Program-made: the position numbers and the translations under genes
Shown: one piece after another, positions 1-8,199 of the stretch
Layout of the letters: every line of letters starts with the position of its first letter
Position numbering within the stretch: the stretch's first letter is position 1
Notes under the pieces: generated by a model
What the model was told of the DNA's origin: nothing
Seen by the model: the letters and a program-made list of their open reading frames with translations, nothing else
The model's database searches: none
Origin: Clostridiales bacterium
Lineage (GTDB): Bacteria; Bacillota; Clostridia; Oscillospirales; Oscillospiraceae
Assembly (NCBI GenBank): GCA_004555205.1
Contig: SFIY01000006.1
Location: 10,719-74,718, forward strand
Direction: 5' to 3'
Length of the DNA: 64,000 nucleotides

Positions 1-307
1 CTTCAGAAAAACCGCTGGCAAAAACAATTGCTGCCTTTGTCCCCATTTCCGCTGCCTGAAGCAAAATTGGAAGCACCGCCTCCTTGGGCGTGCAAACCAC
101 AGCGCAGTCCACCGTCTCGGGCAAATCGCCGAGAGAAGCATAGGTGCGGCAGCCGTTTAATTCTTTTTTCTTCGGGTTAACGAGATACACACGAGCAACA
201 TTCGACTTCATAGCGTTAATCGCTGTGTGGCAGCCAAAGCTGCCAGGCCTATCGCTAGCACCTACCACCGCAATGCTTTCAGGGCAAAACAGTTTATTGA
301 GATTCAT
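1..307 (-). CDS. Acyl-CoA synthetase (ADP-forming type), CoA-binding N-terminus, partial
   Basis: The gene runs off the left edge, so only about the first 102 residues are visible. They form a Rossmann-type CoA-binding domain with the hallmark SIAVVGASDRPGSFG near the N-terminus, followed by YLVNPKKKELNG and a DCAVVCTP strand, as in the alpha part of ADP-forming acetyl-CoA/acyl-CoA synthetases. Such enzymes conserve the thioester energy of acyl-CoA as ATP. The start codon overlaps the stop of the oxidoreductase gamma gene (ATGA), so the two are probably translationally coupled. The context suggests that the acyl-CoA made by the oxidoreductase is used for substrate-level phosphorylation. A CoA-binding protein of another family cannot be excluded without the C-terminus. 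Confidence 0.8.
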   Translation of the reverse strand, partial: MNLNKLFCPESIAVVGASDRPGSFGCHTAINAMKSNVARVYLVNPKKKELNGCRTYASLGDLPETVDCAVVCTPKEAVLPILLQAAEMGTKAAIVFASGFSE

Positions 308-849
308 TTTACCTCCTCATACCCCACATCAAATGCGCGGACATTAGCCTGCGCAAACTTTTCCTTTCCCTTATGCACAAAGAAGTCCATCAGACTGTCT
401 CTGGCAAATGCGCCGTCAAACCAACCCAAATGCTTGATGATCGCACCCACCATAACAAGGCTCTGTCCCTTGGGATTTTCTGCCTTCTCCGCCAGTTCCG
501 CACAGTCCAGCCGCACCACTTTTACACCGGCAGGATACTGCTGATCCTCAGGCACATTATGTGCATTGGCAAACACAGTGCAATCCGGTTTACAGAACTC
601 CAGATAATCCAGTGCGGGAACATTCATAGCCACCAAAACATCCGCATACTCCATGACAGGGCTTCCGATCTTTTCTTCCGGCATCTCTCCGTACTTGACT
701 ACGCAGTTTGCTTTTCCGCCACGCATCGTAGGGCCGTAAGCCGGCATCCATACTGCACTCAATCCGCTTTTGGTTGCCATTTCCGCGATGACAAGTCCTC
801 CTGTCAGCACGCCCTGACCTCCAAAACCTGCAAAAATGATTTCCTTCAT
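304..849 (-). CDS. 2-oxoacid:ferredoxin oxidoreductase, gamma subunit
   Basis: This 181-residue protein is the gamma subunit of a four-subunit 2-oxoacid:ferredoxin oxidoreductase, which oxidatively decarboxylates a 2-oxoacid to acyl-CoA in the cytoplasm. It has the typical N-terminal GFGGQGV loop (residues 8-14) and the YGPTMRGG segment (about 38-45) shared by KorC/VorC/IorB proteins. The reading frame is open upstream to 978, but MKEIIFAGFGG is the conserved start and is preceded by AAGGAT, so 849 was chosen. It is the fourth gene of a delta-alpha-beta-gamma operon, 132 bases after the beta gene. The substrate (2-oxoglutarate, a branched-chain oxoacid or another) cannot be read from the sequence. 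Confidence 0.92.
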   Translation of the reverse strand: MKEIIFAGFGGQGVLTGGLVIAEMATKSGLSAVWMPAYGPTMRGGKANCVVKYGEMPEEKIGSPVMEYADVLVAMNVPALDYLEFCKPDCTVFANAHNVPEDQQYPAGVKVVRLDCAELAEKAENPKGQSLVMVGAIIKHLGWFDGAFARDSLMDFFVHKGKEKFAQANVRAFDVGYEEVK

Positions 850-981
850 TTTACTATCCTTTTCGGCACAATATCCTTTTCGTAACTGTGGATAAGGCCG
901 CCTTTCATTTAAAATTGTCATGCTTTGGAGACGGGAGCAACGGATGATCCGGCCCCCTCGTTTCCGCTCCTGCGGCAAATT

Positions 982-1722
982 TTATCCGCGGGTCTTGAAC
1001 TCTCCAAGTGGATACTCCTTCAATATTTCTGTTTTCAGGCGTTCTTCTGCCTTCAATGGAGACATCCCCCAGTTTGTGGGGCATACGCCCAACAGCTCCA
1101 CCATGGAATATCCCTCCCCTTTGATCTGTGCTTCCAACGCGTTCCGGATACAACGGCGTGCTTGCTCCACATTTTTCGAATCATACACGGCGCAGCGCGC
1201 AACATATGCTGGGCGGAATTGCGTAGCAATCAGTTCAGGCAGATGAATGGGATATCCTGTCTTTTCACAGTCGCGTCCCATCAGGCATGTAGCTGTTTTC
1301 TGTCCTTCCATTGTTGTCCAGCTCATCTGTCCGCCCGTCATACCGAAGTTGAGATTATTTACGGTAAATACCGTGATTTTCTCATTGCGGTAGGCTGCAT
1401 TTAGGGTTTCAGACAAGCCAATCACACCGCAGTCACCGTCACCCTGATAGGTCATTACCAGCAGATCCGGGCGCATTCTCTTGATGCCAGTGGCCGATGC
1501 CGCAGCGCGGCCATGGGCACACTGGAACTTATCAATATGGTCAATACCGGACAGAGACAGATTACAATTGCAACCGACGCCCAAGGCTATGATCTGCCGA
1601 TGAGCATACCCCAACTCCTCCACGCATTCCTGAATCAGTCTGTAGAATGTGCCGTGAGAACAACCGGCACAAAAATTATGTGCGTTTTCAATGATGGCAG
1701 GTTTTTCTTTGATTACTCTCAT
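982..1722 (-). CDS. 2-oxoacid:ferredoxin oxidoreductase, beta (TPP-binding) subunit
   Basis: This 246-residue beta subunit binds thiamine pyrophosphate and a cluster. An FCAGCSHG cysteine motif lies at residues 17-24, GDGD of the TPP/Mg site at 94-97, and NNLNFGMTG follows at about 122-130. The length is normal for KorB/VorA proteins of the split-subunit class. A GGAGG site precedes the start, and the alpha stop codon lies two bases upstream, which fits an operon. Adjacent alpha, gamma and delta subunits make the complex complete. The PTNWGMSP stretch near the C-terminus is common in clostridial members whose exact oxoacid is unassigned. Confidence 0.93.
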   Translation of the reverse strand: MRVIKEKPAIIENAHNFCAGCSHGTFYRLIQECVEELGYAHRQIIALGVGCNCNLSLSGIDHIDKFQCAHGRAAASATGIKRMRPDLLVMTYQGDGDCGVIGLSETLNAAYRNEKITVFTVNNLNFGMTGGQMSWTTMEGQKTATCLMGRDCEKTGYPIHLPELIATQFRPAYVARCAVYDSKNVEQARRCIRNALEAQIKGEGYSMVELLGVCPTNWGMSPLKAEERLKTEILKEYPLGEFKTRG

Positions 1723-1724
1723 TA

Positions 1725-2801
1725 TTAATATACCTCCCTAACGGATCCGTTGCAGACAGAACGGTAATAGTCCACAACCGCCTGCACTCTCGGCACACCT
1801 ACGCTGTGTGTGTAGCAATAAACCGGTACATTGCGCTGTGGGAACTCTCTTTTTGCCGCAAGCGCTACATCCTGCACCATCTGCCCCAGGTCATTGGTTT
1901 CGACGGAAATGAATGCCTTCACCTGCGGATTGACCTGTTTAAATGCATCAAACGGATAAGGAAACACAAGCTTCGGGCGGATCAGCCCCACCTTATGTCC
2001 CTCTGCGCGGAGCTGGTATACTGCATCCGCGCAGACACGGGCAGGCAGGCCAAATGCTACGAACACATACTCTGCATCCTCCACCGAGATGTTTTCCCAG
2101 CGCTGCATTTCGCGGCAAACACGGTTAATCCGCTCCTGCCGCTGAGGCAAAAGCTGGTGAGCCAGTGCAACATTATAGCAGGGACACATTTGTTTCAAGC
2201 CGACTTCACCCGTTCCGTCAAGTCCCCAATCCGGATGGGTAATCTCCTTGTAGGGCGGAAGTTCCACGGACTCCATCATCTGTCCCAAATAGCCCTCTGA
2301 CAGGATCAGGACGCCCATTCTGTATTTTTGTGACACATCAAATGCTTCGTATACATCGTCCACCAGCTCCTGCACACTGTCTGGTGCATAGACAATATGG
2401 CGATAGTCACCGTTTCCGCCGGCGCGGGTGTCTCGCAAGTAGTCGACCTGACCAGAATCCAGCATGCCAAGTCCCACGCCCCAGCGCTGTACATTCATAA
2501 CCACATAGGGCAGTTCCATACGCGCAGCATAAGAAAAACCCTCCTGCTTGAGCGCCATGCCCGGACCGGAAGATGTCGTGAATGCTCGTGCACCGCAGGC
2601 AGCAGCACCCAACACCATATTAATGCTGGCGATCTCATTTTCGGCCTGAATAAAAACACGGCCTTCCTCCGGCATCCGACTCGAAAGCGTTTCCAGTGTT
2701 TCTGTGGAAGGAGTGATGGGATAACCCGCAAAAAACTCCATACCACCGCGAATTGCAGCCTCAGCTGCCGCTACATTGCCCTTCATCATTACCTTTGCCA
2801 T
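1725..2801 (-). CDS. 2-oxoacid:ferredoxin oxidoreductase, alpha subunit
   Basis: This 358-residue alpha subunit carries the GYPITPSTE motif (residues 26-34) that marks the pyrimidine-binding domain of 2-oxoacid:ferredoxin oxidoreductases. A TSSGPGMALKQEG segment follows, where family members have a conserved SGPG loop. The length matches KorA/VorB proteins. The start has a GAGGTGG site upstream and lies 12 bases after the ferredoxin-like delta gene. Together with beta and gamma it forms the catalytic core, passing electrons through the delta subunit to ferredoxin. It could act oxidatively in amino-acid fermentation or reductively. Confidence 0.93.
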   Translation of the reverse strand: MAKVMMKGNVAAAEAAIRGGMEFFAGYPITPSTETLETLSSRMPEEGRVFIQAENEIASINMVLGAAACGARAFTTSSGPGMALKQEGFSYAARMELPYVVMNVQRWGVGLGMLDSGQVDYLRDTRAGGNGDYRHIVYAPDSVQELVDDVYEAFDVSQKYRMGVLILSEGYLGQMMESVELPPYKEITHPDWGLDGTGEVGLKQMCPCYNVALAHQLLPQRQERINRVCREMQRWENISVEDAEYVFVAFGLPARVCADAVYQLRAEGHKVGLIRPKLVFPYPFDAFKQVNPQVKAFISVETNDLGQMVQDVALAAKREFPQRNVPVYCYTHSVGVPRVQAVVDYYRSVCNGSVREVY

Positions 2802-2813
2802 ATTAATGCCACC

Positions 2814-3026
2814 TCACTTCTCATTGTCGATAATTCGAAATACATAGTCTGGGCACACATTGTAGCACACGCCGCAGCCAATGCATTTTTCCTCATCAAT
2901 GACCACATGCCGATAACCAGCTGCATTCAGTCCATCCCCAATCGCCAATGCTTTACGCGGACATTGCTCCACACAATAGCCACAGCTTTTGCACCACGCC
3001 GCATTGACCTGCGCTTTTCTGCTCAT
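2814..3026 (-). CDS. 2-oxoacid:ferredoxin oxidoreductase, delta subunit (2[4Fe-4S] ferredoxin)
   Basis: This 70-residue protein has two CxxCxxCxxxCP motifs, at Cys12/15/18/22 and Cys48/51/54/58, so it should hold two [4Fe-4S] clusters. It is the first gene of the operon, consistent with the delta-alpha-beta-gamma order of Kor/Vor complexes. AGGAGG lies eight bases before the ATG. A free-standing ferredoxin would look similar, but the tight operon favours a dedicated electron-transfer subunit. Transcription probably starts at the TTGACA/TAATAT promoter about 50-75 bases upstream. Confidence 0.93.
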   Translation of the reverse strand: MSRKAQVNAAWCKSCGYCVEQCPRKALAIGDGLNAAGYRHVVIDEEKCIGCGVCYNVCPDYVFRIIDNEK

Positions 3027-3049
3027 AATTATGACCTCCTATCAATTTT

Positions 3050-3080
3050 TGTAAATTATAATTTCTAATTTTATATTATA
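3050..3080. promoter_or_regulatory. Putative IclR operator, copy 1
   Basis: A 31-bp AT-rich element with the perfect palindrome AAATTATAATTT at 3053-3064. It matches 4133-4163 at 27 of 31 positions. It overlaps the -10 region of the oxidoreductase operon promoter and the start of its transcript. The IclR-type gene lies between the two copies, so autochthonous repression is a reasonable inference, but AT-rich DNA gives chance similarity easily. Confidence 0.5.
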
Positions 3081-3101
3081 CTATCGCAACTCAGATGTCA
3101 A
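3073..3101 (-). promoter_or_regulatory. Promoter of the 2-oxoacid oxidoreductase operon
   Basis: On the minus strand, TTGACA (3101-3096) and TAATAT (3078-3073) are separated by 17 bases, 47 bases upstream of the delta-subunit start. TATAAT with a 15-base spacer is an overlapping alternative. Confidence 0.75.
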
Positions 3102-3233
3102 TCGTTTCTTTTATAATCCTTGTTCAGATTTTTGACGCACAATATTTTTTCTATTTTTAAACTTTTTCTTGCCAAGTGATATGTTTGCATGTTACTATTA
3201 ATAAAACTACAACGCGTTCACGGAGGTCATACT

Positions 3234-4010
3234 ATGGCTGACCCTAAAAAGAATCAATACTCCATCAGCGCCGTGGAACACGCCTTAACCGTGCTTGAGT
3301 TCATTGTAAAAAAGCAGGCCGATGTCAGTGCAATTGAGATCCACGCCAGAACCGGAATTCCCAAACCCACACTTCATAAGCTGCTGCAGACTCTGCGCCA
3401 GTTAGGCTATATTGAGCAAAACGAAGAAACAAATCAATATTCTGCCACCATGAAGCCGCTGCAAATCGGTTATTATTGTCTGAACCGGCGCCAGTTTTTA
3501 TCCACTTTCTATCCGTATGTTCTCATGTATCTGCGCCGCTTCCGTTGCGCGATTTCCCTATCGGTCTTTTCTCGCAACGAAGTTGTTGTGGCTTATTCCG
3601 CCATTGGCGGCGCAAATACAGTTGTTGACAGCAACAGCATTGTCGGACTCACTTCTTCGATATACGCTTCCTCCTCCGGTCGAGTGTTGCTGGCCTCTCT
3701 CTCAGACGATGACGTGCGCGAACTTTTGTCCACAATCCCTTTAACCCCTTTTACCGAGCGTACTCCTCACAGCGTCGAGGATATCCTTCTCTCGCTAGAG
3801 CAGGTACGCAGCGAAGGCTTTTGCCGGTTGGACGGCGAACGCTATTACGGCTTTTCAACGATTTCCTTCCCGCTGTATGACATCACCAAGCGTCTTGTCG
3901 GCACGCTGGATCTGGCTATGCCTACTGCAGAGATCGACTCCACCATGACAGATGCCGTCATCGCAGAAATAATGCATACTCTTTCCCGCGTTCAGCTGAA
4001 CTGTAACTAA
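3234..4010 (+). CDS. IclR family transcriptional regulator
   Basis: This 258-residue protein has an N-terminal winged helix-turn-helix (about residues 10-70, SAVEHALTVLEF then GIPKPTLHKLLQTL) and a C-terminal effector-binding domain of about 180 residues, the IclR architecture and length. The ATG at 3234 follows GGAGGT and replaces an upstream in-frame ATG at 3189 that lacks a site. It lies between the minus-strand oxidoreductase operon and the plus-strand PLP enzyme/M24 peptidase operon. Both operons carry a common AT-rich palindrome-containing element at their promoters. IclR proteins usually bind small carboxylic acids, so an oxoacid or a related acid is a plausible ligand. A strong terminator follows directly. 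Confidence 0.92.
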   Translation: MADPKKNQYSISAVEHALTVLEFIVKKQADVSAIEIHARTGIPKPTLHKLLQTLRQLGYIEQNEETNQYSATMKPLQIGYYCLNRRQFLSTFYPYVLMYLRRFRCAISLSVFSRNEVVVAYSAIGGANTVVDSNSIVGLTSSIYASSSGRVLLASLSDDDVRELLSTIPLTPFTERTPHSVEDILLSLEQVRSEGFCRLDGERYYGFSTISFPLYDITKRLVGTLDLAMPTAEIDSTMTDAVIAEIMHTLSRVQLNCN

Positions 4011-4040
4011 CACATTATTCCGAGGAGCTTCCAAAACCCG

Positions 4041-4085
4041 TAAATCCGATATGTACACCCCATGTACATATCGGATTTATTTTTA
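4041..4085 (+). terminator. Rho-independent terminator of the IclR gene
   Basis: Perfect 17-bp arms (4041-4057 and 4063-4079) enclose a CCCCA loop, and a T-rich run follows. Confidence 0.9.
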
Positions 4086-4104
4086 AAAAGCTTGTTTTTC
4101 ACTA

Positions 4105-4133
4105 TTGACAATCGCTTAAAAATCGAATATATT
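4105..4133 (+). promoter_or_regulatory. Promoter of the PLP enzyme/M24 peptidase operon
   Basis: TTGACA at 4105-4110 and TATATT at 4128-4133 have an ideal 17-base spacer. The -10 box abuts the second copy of the putative IclR operator. Confidence 0.85.
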
Positions 4134-4163
4134 GTAAATAATAATTTCTATTTTTATTTCATA
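4133..4163. promoter_or_regulatory. Putative IclR operator, copy 2
   Basis: Matches the element at 3050-3080 in 27 of 31 positions, with the near-palindrome AAATAATAATTT at 4136-4147. It covers the expected transcription start, a position typical of repression. Confidence 0.5.
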
Positions 4164-4190
4164 TAACAACTTCAAGGAGGAAACCGTCCC

Positions 4191-5369
4191 ATGCTAAATC
4201 AAAAATTAATTGATCGCGAGTTCGGGTACATCGGTGACCATGTATATCTGAACCATAGTCTTGTCGGCATGCCCCCCGAGCGAGTCAAGGATGCCTGCCG
4301 CACTTTTATGGATGACTATGTCGCCACCTATAATGACAGCATCAAGACCGATCTGTTGGCTAAACGGAAGCAAGCCAAAAAAAATATAGCTGATTTGATC
4401 CACGCCTATCCCGATGAAATTATCTTCGAAAAGAATGTGACAGAAAGTCTCTCCACCTTTGCCATGGGATATTCTGAACTGAAGCCCGGCACAAATGCCA
4501 TCATTGTGGACTCCGACTTCCCCAATACCATCTTTCCCTGGATCAACGCTCATAAACAGCGCGGCTTTGATTTGAATGTTTACAAAACCACCCGTGGCCA
4601 GATCATTACCGAGGACATTATCGCCCTCATGAATGAAAATACCAAAGTTCTCGCGCTGTCCATGGTACAGTCTGGCTGGGGATATTTGGCAGACCTGAAG
4701 GCGCTGGGACACGCTTGCCGCGAAAGAGGCATCGCTTTTGTCGTAGACGGTTTTCAGGGTATCGGCCGACTGTCTATCGATGTATCCGAGTGTTGCATTG
4801 ATTATTTGGTCTGCGGCGGATTCAAGGCATTGATGGGTACTTGGGGTGCAGCTTTCATTTACTGTAACCCAGCCATTATCAAAAAGATTTTCCCGCCCAC
4901 TGTCGGCTACCAAAGCGCCAAGTCCCACATCCTTGCCCCCGGTGTAACCACTGACTTTGATGAAATTGACTTCCTTGATGATGTCAGGCGGTTAGAAGCC
5001 GGCAGTCAGTGCACATATGCCATTCATTCTATCAGCAAGGGTGTGGAATTGCTGCTGGAACTTGGCATGGATAATGTGGAAAAACATGTGCTGGATTTGG
5101 ATCGCTATCTGCGGCAAAAACTCAACACCCTTCCGTTGGATGTGGTCACTCCCCAGGATCCCGCTCGTCTATCCGGAGTCATTGCTATTCTGTTCCCTAA
5201 AGAATTGACAGACAAGGCCAAGGAAATTTTCCAACGCCGCAAGATCCACCTGACTCTCCGAGCAGGCTATATCCGTGTAACGATTGCTGTAATCAATACC
5301 CGCGAGCACATGGATGCTTTTTTTGAAGCCATGCAGGAACTGTGTGCTCCTCAGACAGAAAAGGAGTAA
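4191..5369 (+). CDS. Class V aminotransferase-fold PLP-dependent enzyme
   Basis: This 392-residue protein has the fold of class V aminotransferases (cysteine desulfurase, kynureninase and isopenicillin-epimerase-like enzymes). A VDGFQGIG segment holds the Asp (about 186) that contacts the PLP ring nitrogen, and Lys212 in CGGFKALMG is the expected Schiff-base lysine. No desulfurase-type SGSACTSG cysteine loop is present, so sulfur mobilisation is unlikely; an aminotransferase, lyase or epimerase role fits better. AAGGAGG precedes the ATG. It is the first gene of a two-gene operon with an M24 peptidase eight bases downstream, suggesting the two act on a common amino-acid or peptide-like substrate. 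The reaction cannot be assigned from the sequence. Confidence 0.85.
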   Translation: MLNQKLIDREFGYIGDHVYLNHSLVGMPPERVKDACRTFMDDYVATYNDSIKTDLLAKRKQAKKNIADLIHAYPDEIIFEKNVTESLSTFAMGYSELKPGTNAIIVDSDFPNTIFPWINAHKQRGFDLNVYKTTRGQIITEDIIALMNENTKVLALSMVQSGWGYLADLKALGHACRERGIAFVVDGFQGIGRLSIDVSECCIDYLVCGGFKALMGTWGAAFIYCNPAIIKKIFPPTVGYQSAKSHILAPGVTTDFDEIDFLDDVRRLEAGSQCTYAIHSISKGVELLLELGMDNVEKHVLDLDRYLRQKLNTLPLDVVTPQDPARLSGVIAILFPKELTDKAKEIFQRRKIHLTLRAGYIRVTIAVINTREHMDAFFEAMQELCAPQTEKE

Positions 5370-5376
5370 ATAAAAT

Positions 5377-6606
5377 ATGTATACTTTCGATAAATGCCTC
5401 CCCCCCTTACTGGCACAGAGAGATCACAAGACTATGATTGGCCGTATTCAGTCTGCCATGAAAAACGCCGGTCTTGAATATATGATTCTTACCCACGTTC
5501 AGGATACATTCTACGCAACTGGTTATATGCCCCTAATGCCCAGCGCTGTTTCCGTAGTACCCGCCGAGGGTAACGTTGTGCTGATCGTCAGCACATTGGA
5601 AAGCGAAGCTGCTGCCAGTTTGACCCCAGAGGAGGTCGACGTGCGCGAGGTGCGCTCCTGGGTCTTTATCGACGATGGTACCCCCGCCTCCCGAACAGAA
5701 AAAGGAACCATTATCGATCCAAACGGCGCCGCAGGTGTCATCCTTGACATTTTGCTTCGCAAGCCGCTGCAGGGTAAAATCGGTATCAATCTTGGCATTG
5801 TAAGCAAACACCTGTGGGACAAACTGACCGAGAAAATTCCAAGAAACCGCTTTGAAGACTGTGCACAGCTTCTGCTGGATGTCCGCATTCTAAAGACTCC
5901 ATGGGAGATCGATATGCTCCGTTTGGCAGCACAACAGGCCGAAAAGGTTTATAAACTGATGGCAGATGACATCAAGCCAGGTATGCCTGCATGGAAGATC
6001 GATGCGCTCTATGTTTATCACTCTGCTAAGCTCAATCTGCAGCATGGTGCCATGAGCCGACGTCATGTATTTCTCACCTCACAGGGAACCTACTATGGTC
6101 TTTCCGGAATGCCTCGAGGCTATATTCTGCAGAAAGGTGATGTGGTAAAACTAGACTCCGGCTTCCGTTATATGGAACACACTTCCGACATCGCCCGCAC
6201 TATTGCCGTAGGTGGTGAAGCAAGCGACGAAGTGCAGGAGGTTTACAACATTCTCTATAAAGCCTATCGCGTAGGTGTGGATATGCTGGCTCCCGGTGTG
6301 AAATTCAAGGATCTGTACTGGGCTGTGCGTAACGAGGTTGAGAAATCTTCCTTTATCCCCTGCTATCCCCGAGGCAACATGGGTCACTCCATTGGCTGCG
6401 GACATCACGCCGAAGAATACCCCACCATTTCTCAGGACCGAGAAATCTGCTTCCAGCCCGGCATGGTGGTTTGCGTGGAAACTCCTTACTCTGCCATCGG
6501 CGGTGCGCCGGTACACGGCGGATTCAATATCGAAGATACTTTTGCCATCACAGAAGACGGTTATGAGGCATTTACCACTGCACCTGATAACATCTTCTGG
6601 AAATAA
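5377..6606 (+). CDS. M24 family metallopeptidase (Xaa-Pro aminopeptidase/creatinase-like)
   Basis: This 409-residue protein has a creatinase-like N-terminal domain (about 15-170) and a pita-bread catalytic domain (about 175-405). All five dinuclear metal ligands are visible: Asp260 in VVKLDSG, Asp271 in SDIARTI, His337 in NMGHSIG, Glu368 in VCVETPY and Glu386 in FNIEDTF. This predicts an active Xaa-Pro dipeptidase/aminopeptidase or a related amidino hydrolase. It is co-transcribed with the PLP enzyme and probably controlled by the neighbouring IclR protein. Substrate is unknown; linkage to a PLP enzyme makes a modified amino acid or N-acyl compound as likely as a dietary peptide. Confidence 0.9.
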   Translation: MYTFDKCLPPLLAQRDHKTMIGRIQSAMKNAGLEYMILTHVQDTFYATGYMPLMPSAVSVVPAEGNVVLIVSTLESEAAASLTPEEVDVREVRSWVFIDDGTPASRTEKGTIIDPNGAAGVILDILLRKPLQGKIGINLGIVSKHLWDKLTEKIPRNRFEDCAQLLLDVRILKTPWEIDMLRLAAQQAEKVYKLMADDIKPGMPAWKIDALYVYHSAKLNLQHGAMSRRHVFLTSQGTYYGLSGMPRGYILQKGDVVKLDSGFRYMEHTSDIARTIAVGGEASDEVQEVYNILYKAYRVGVDMLAPGVKFKDLYWAVRNEVEKSSFIPCYPRGNMGHSIGCGHHAEEYPTISQDREICFQPGMVVCVETPYSAIGGAPVHGGFNIEDTFAITEDGYEAFTTAPDNIFWK

Positions 6607-6636
6607 TATTGTCTTTCATCTTACTCTTTTCTTCCT

Positions 6637-6682
6637 AAAAAGCAGTCGCCAGTCCTTTTTCAAGGACTGGCGACTGCTTTTT
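6637..6682. terminator. Bidirectional terminator
   Basis: Perfect 21-bp arms (6637-6657, 6662-6682) around a TTTC loop, with A and T runs on the two flanks. It serves both the M24 peptidase gene and the convergent pepD operon. Confidence 0.95.
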
Positions 6683-6690
6683 ATTCTCTT

Positions 6691-8130
6691 TCATTTTTCG
6701 CACATCAATGCAAGAATTTTCAAAAGAAACTTCCATGTATTCTCTACCGATGCCACCTCCAACCGTTCCTTAGGCGTATGGACAAAGGTAATATTCGGCC
6801 CAATGGATACACAATCAAGCCCATCTATCCCGGCTGCGAAAATGCCGCACTCTGCGCCCGCATGGCTTATCTTCACCTCCGGCTCGTTGCCATATAGGTC
6901 GCAGTACGCCTGACGGCAGCAATCTCGCAACGGCGACTCTGTACAAAACGCCCACACCGGGCTGCCAACCGAACAGGCAGTACTACCGCCCAACTGCTTT
7001 ATCAGGCATTCTATGCGTTGATTCATCATCTGCTTTTGACTCACTAATGCACTGCGAACACAGAATTCTCCGTAAATCTCCTCCGGGTTTACTCGGAGGA
7101 TACCAAAGTTCGCGGATGTCTGCGGCAGTCCCGGTACATCGGCGCTCATCTCCTCCACGCCCTGCGGCACACATTGCAGCATACACAGCAACCGGCCCGT
7201 GGATTCTATGTCCAGCATGGGTGCTGTGTTTTCAGTGTGGCACACCTCAATACAGAGTGTCGGTTCTGTAACCCGATATTCTGCCCGAAGTTCATTCTCC
7301 ATCTCAGCTACGACTACTTTTACATCAAGATTGTCCTGTACCGCCACCACAGCATGCGCTTCATCAGCTATGGCGTTATCAGCTTGTCCGCTAAAGGCAT
7401 CGATCACATGCATCGTGCCAGTACAGCTAAGCTGATATAATATACGTCCCAGCAGGCGAATTGCACAGGCTCTTCCTTTATGAATATCAATACCGGAATG
7501 TCCTCCTTGCAATCCGCAGATATGTATATCCCATACATCTCCCGATGCAGGGATACGCACAACAGGCAGATGGCAGGTGACCTTATTACCCCCTGCACAT
7601 CCGGCAAAAATCTCACCTTCTCGCTCAGAGTCCAGATTGATCATACGGCGCCCTTTTAGCCATGACATATCCAGTTGTGCTGCTCCCTTCATTCCAATCT
7701 CTTCATCAACTGTCAGCACAGCCTCCAGCGGCGGGTGGACAATATCCGATGCATCCAACAGTGACAGGATCATCGCTACGGCAATGCCGTTATCAGCACC
7801 CAGAGTTGTTCCATCGGCCCATACATCGGATCCATCCGTACACAGCCGTATGCCTTCGCAACTCATATCGACAGTGCTTCCGCTTTCTTTTGCACAGACC
7901 ATATCAAGATGTCCCTGCAGTATGAGCGGAGGCTCATTCTCCGCCCCACGGCTGCCGTGTTTGTAGATAACGATATTTCCCGCGTCATCCTGCCGATAGG
8001 TCAGCTTACGATCCGCCGCAAAGGCAGCACACCAATCGGATATCGCCTTTGTGTCTCTGGAGCCGTGAGGGATGGCACTGAGCAATTCAAACCAATGGAA
8101 TACAACTCGTGGGGACAGTTTTTCCAGCAT
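6691..8130 (-). CDS. pepD: Aminoacyl-histidine dipeptidase PepD (M20C)
   Basis: This 479-residue protein is close in size to E. coli PepD (485 residues), a cytosolic dinuclear zinc dipeptidase of broad specificity that also cleaves carnosine. Ligands are visible as QGHLDMV (His74 and catalytic Asp76), GADNG (bridging Asp113) and VDEEIG (catalytic Glu143 and Glu144). The chosen start is MLEKLSP at 8130, preceded by AAGGAG; the frame is open further upstream without support. It is the last gene of the oligopeptide import/peptidase operon, and a stem-loop lies between it and the upstream M29 gene. Its role would be the final cleavage of imported dipeptides. Confidence 0.93.
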   Translation of the reverse strand: MLEKLSPRVVFHWFELLSAIPHGSRDTKAISDWCAAFAADRKLTYRQDDAGNIVIYKHGSRGAENEPPLILQGHLDMVCAKESGSTVDMSCEGIRLCTDGSDVWADGTTLGADNGIAVAMILSLLDASDIVHPPLEAVLTVDEEIGMKGAAQLDMSWLKGRRMINLDSEREGEIFAGCAGGNKVTCHLPVVRIPASGDVWDIHICGLQGGHSGIDIHKGRACAIRLLGRILYQLSCTGTMHVIDAFSGQADNAIADEAHAVVAVQDNLDVKVVVAEMENELRAEYRVTEPTLCIEVCHTENTAPMLDIESTGRLLCMLQCVPQGVEEMSADVPGLPQTSANFGILRVNPEEIYGEFCVRSALVSQKQMMNQRIECLIKQLGGSTACSVGSPVWAFCTESPLRDCCRQAYCDLYGNEPEVKISHAGAECGIFAAGIDGLDCVSIGPNITFVHTPKERLEVASVENTWKFLLKILALMCEK

Positions 8131-8162
8131 AGTTTTTATCTCCTTCCATTTTTCATAAAACA

Positions 8163-8189
8163 CGCACACCCGGCTCAGCCGGACGTGCG
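8163..8189 (-). other. Intercistronic stem-loop before pepD
   Basis: A GC-rich imperfect hairpin (CGCAC...CCGGC-TCA-GCCGG...GTGCG) in the 69-base gap between the M29 and pepD genes. It lacks a strong T run, so processing or partial termination is more likely than full termination. Confidence 0.55.
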
Positions 8190-8199
8190 CACATATATC

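Noticed and set aside
4041..4079. Long palindrome as an operator for the IclR protein
   Set aside because: Seventeen-bp arms, a short loop and a T run directly after a stop codon make it a terminator.
4191..5369. Cysteine desulfurase function for the class V PLP enzyme
   Set aside because: The cysteine loop SGSACTSG seen in the nifS product is missing, and there is no scaffold gene nearby.
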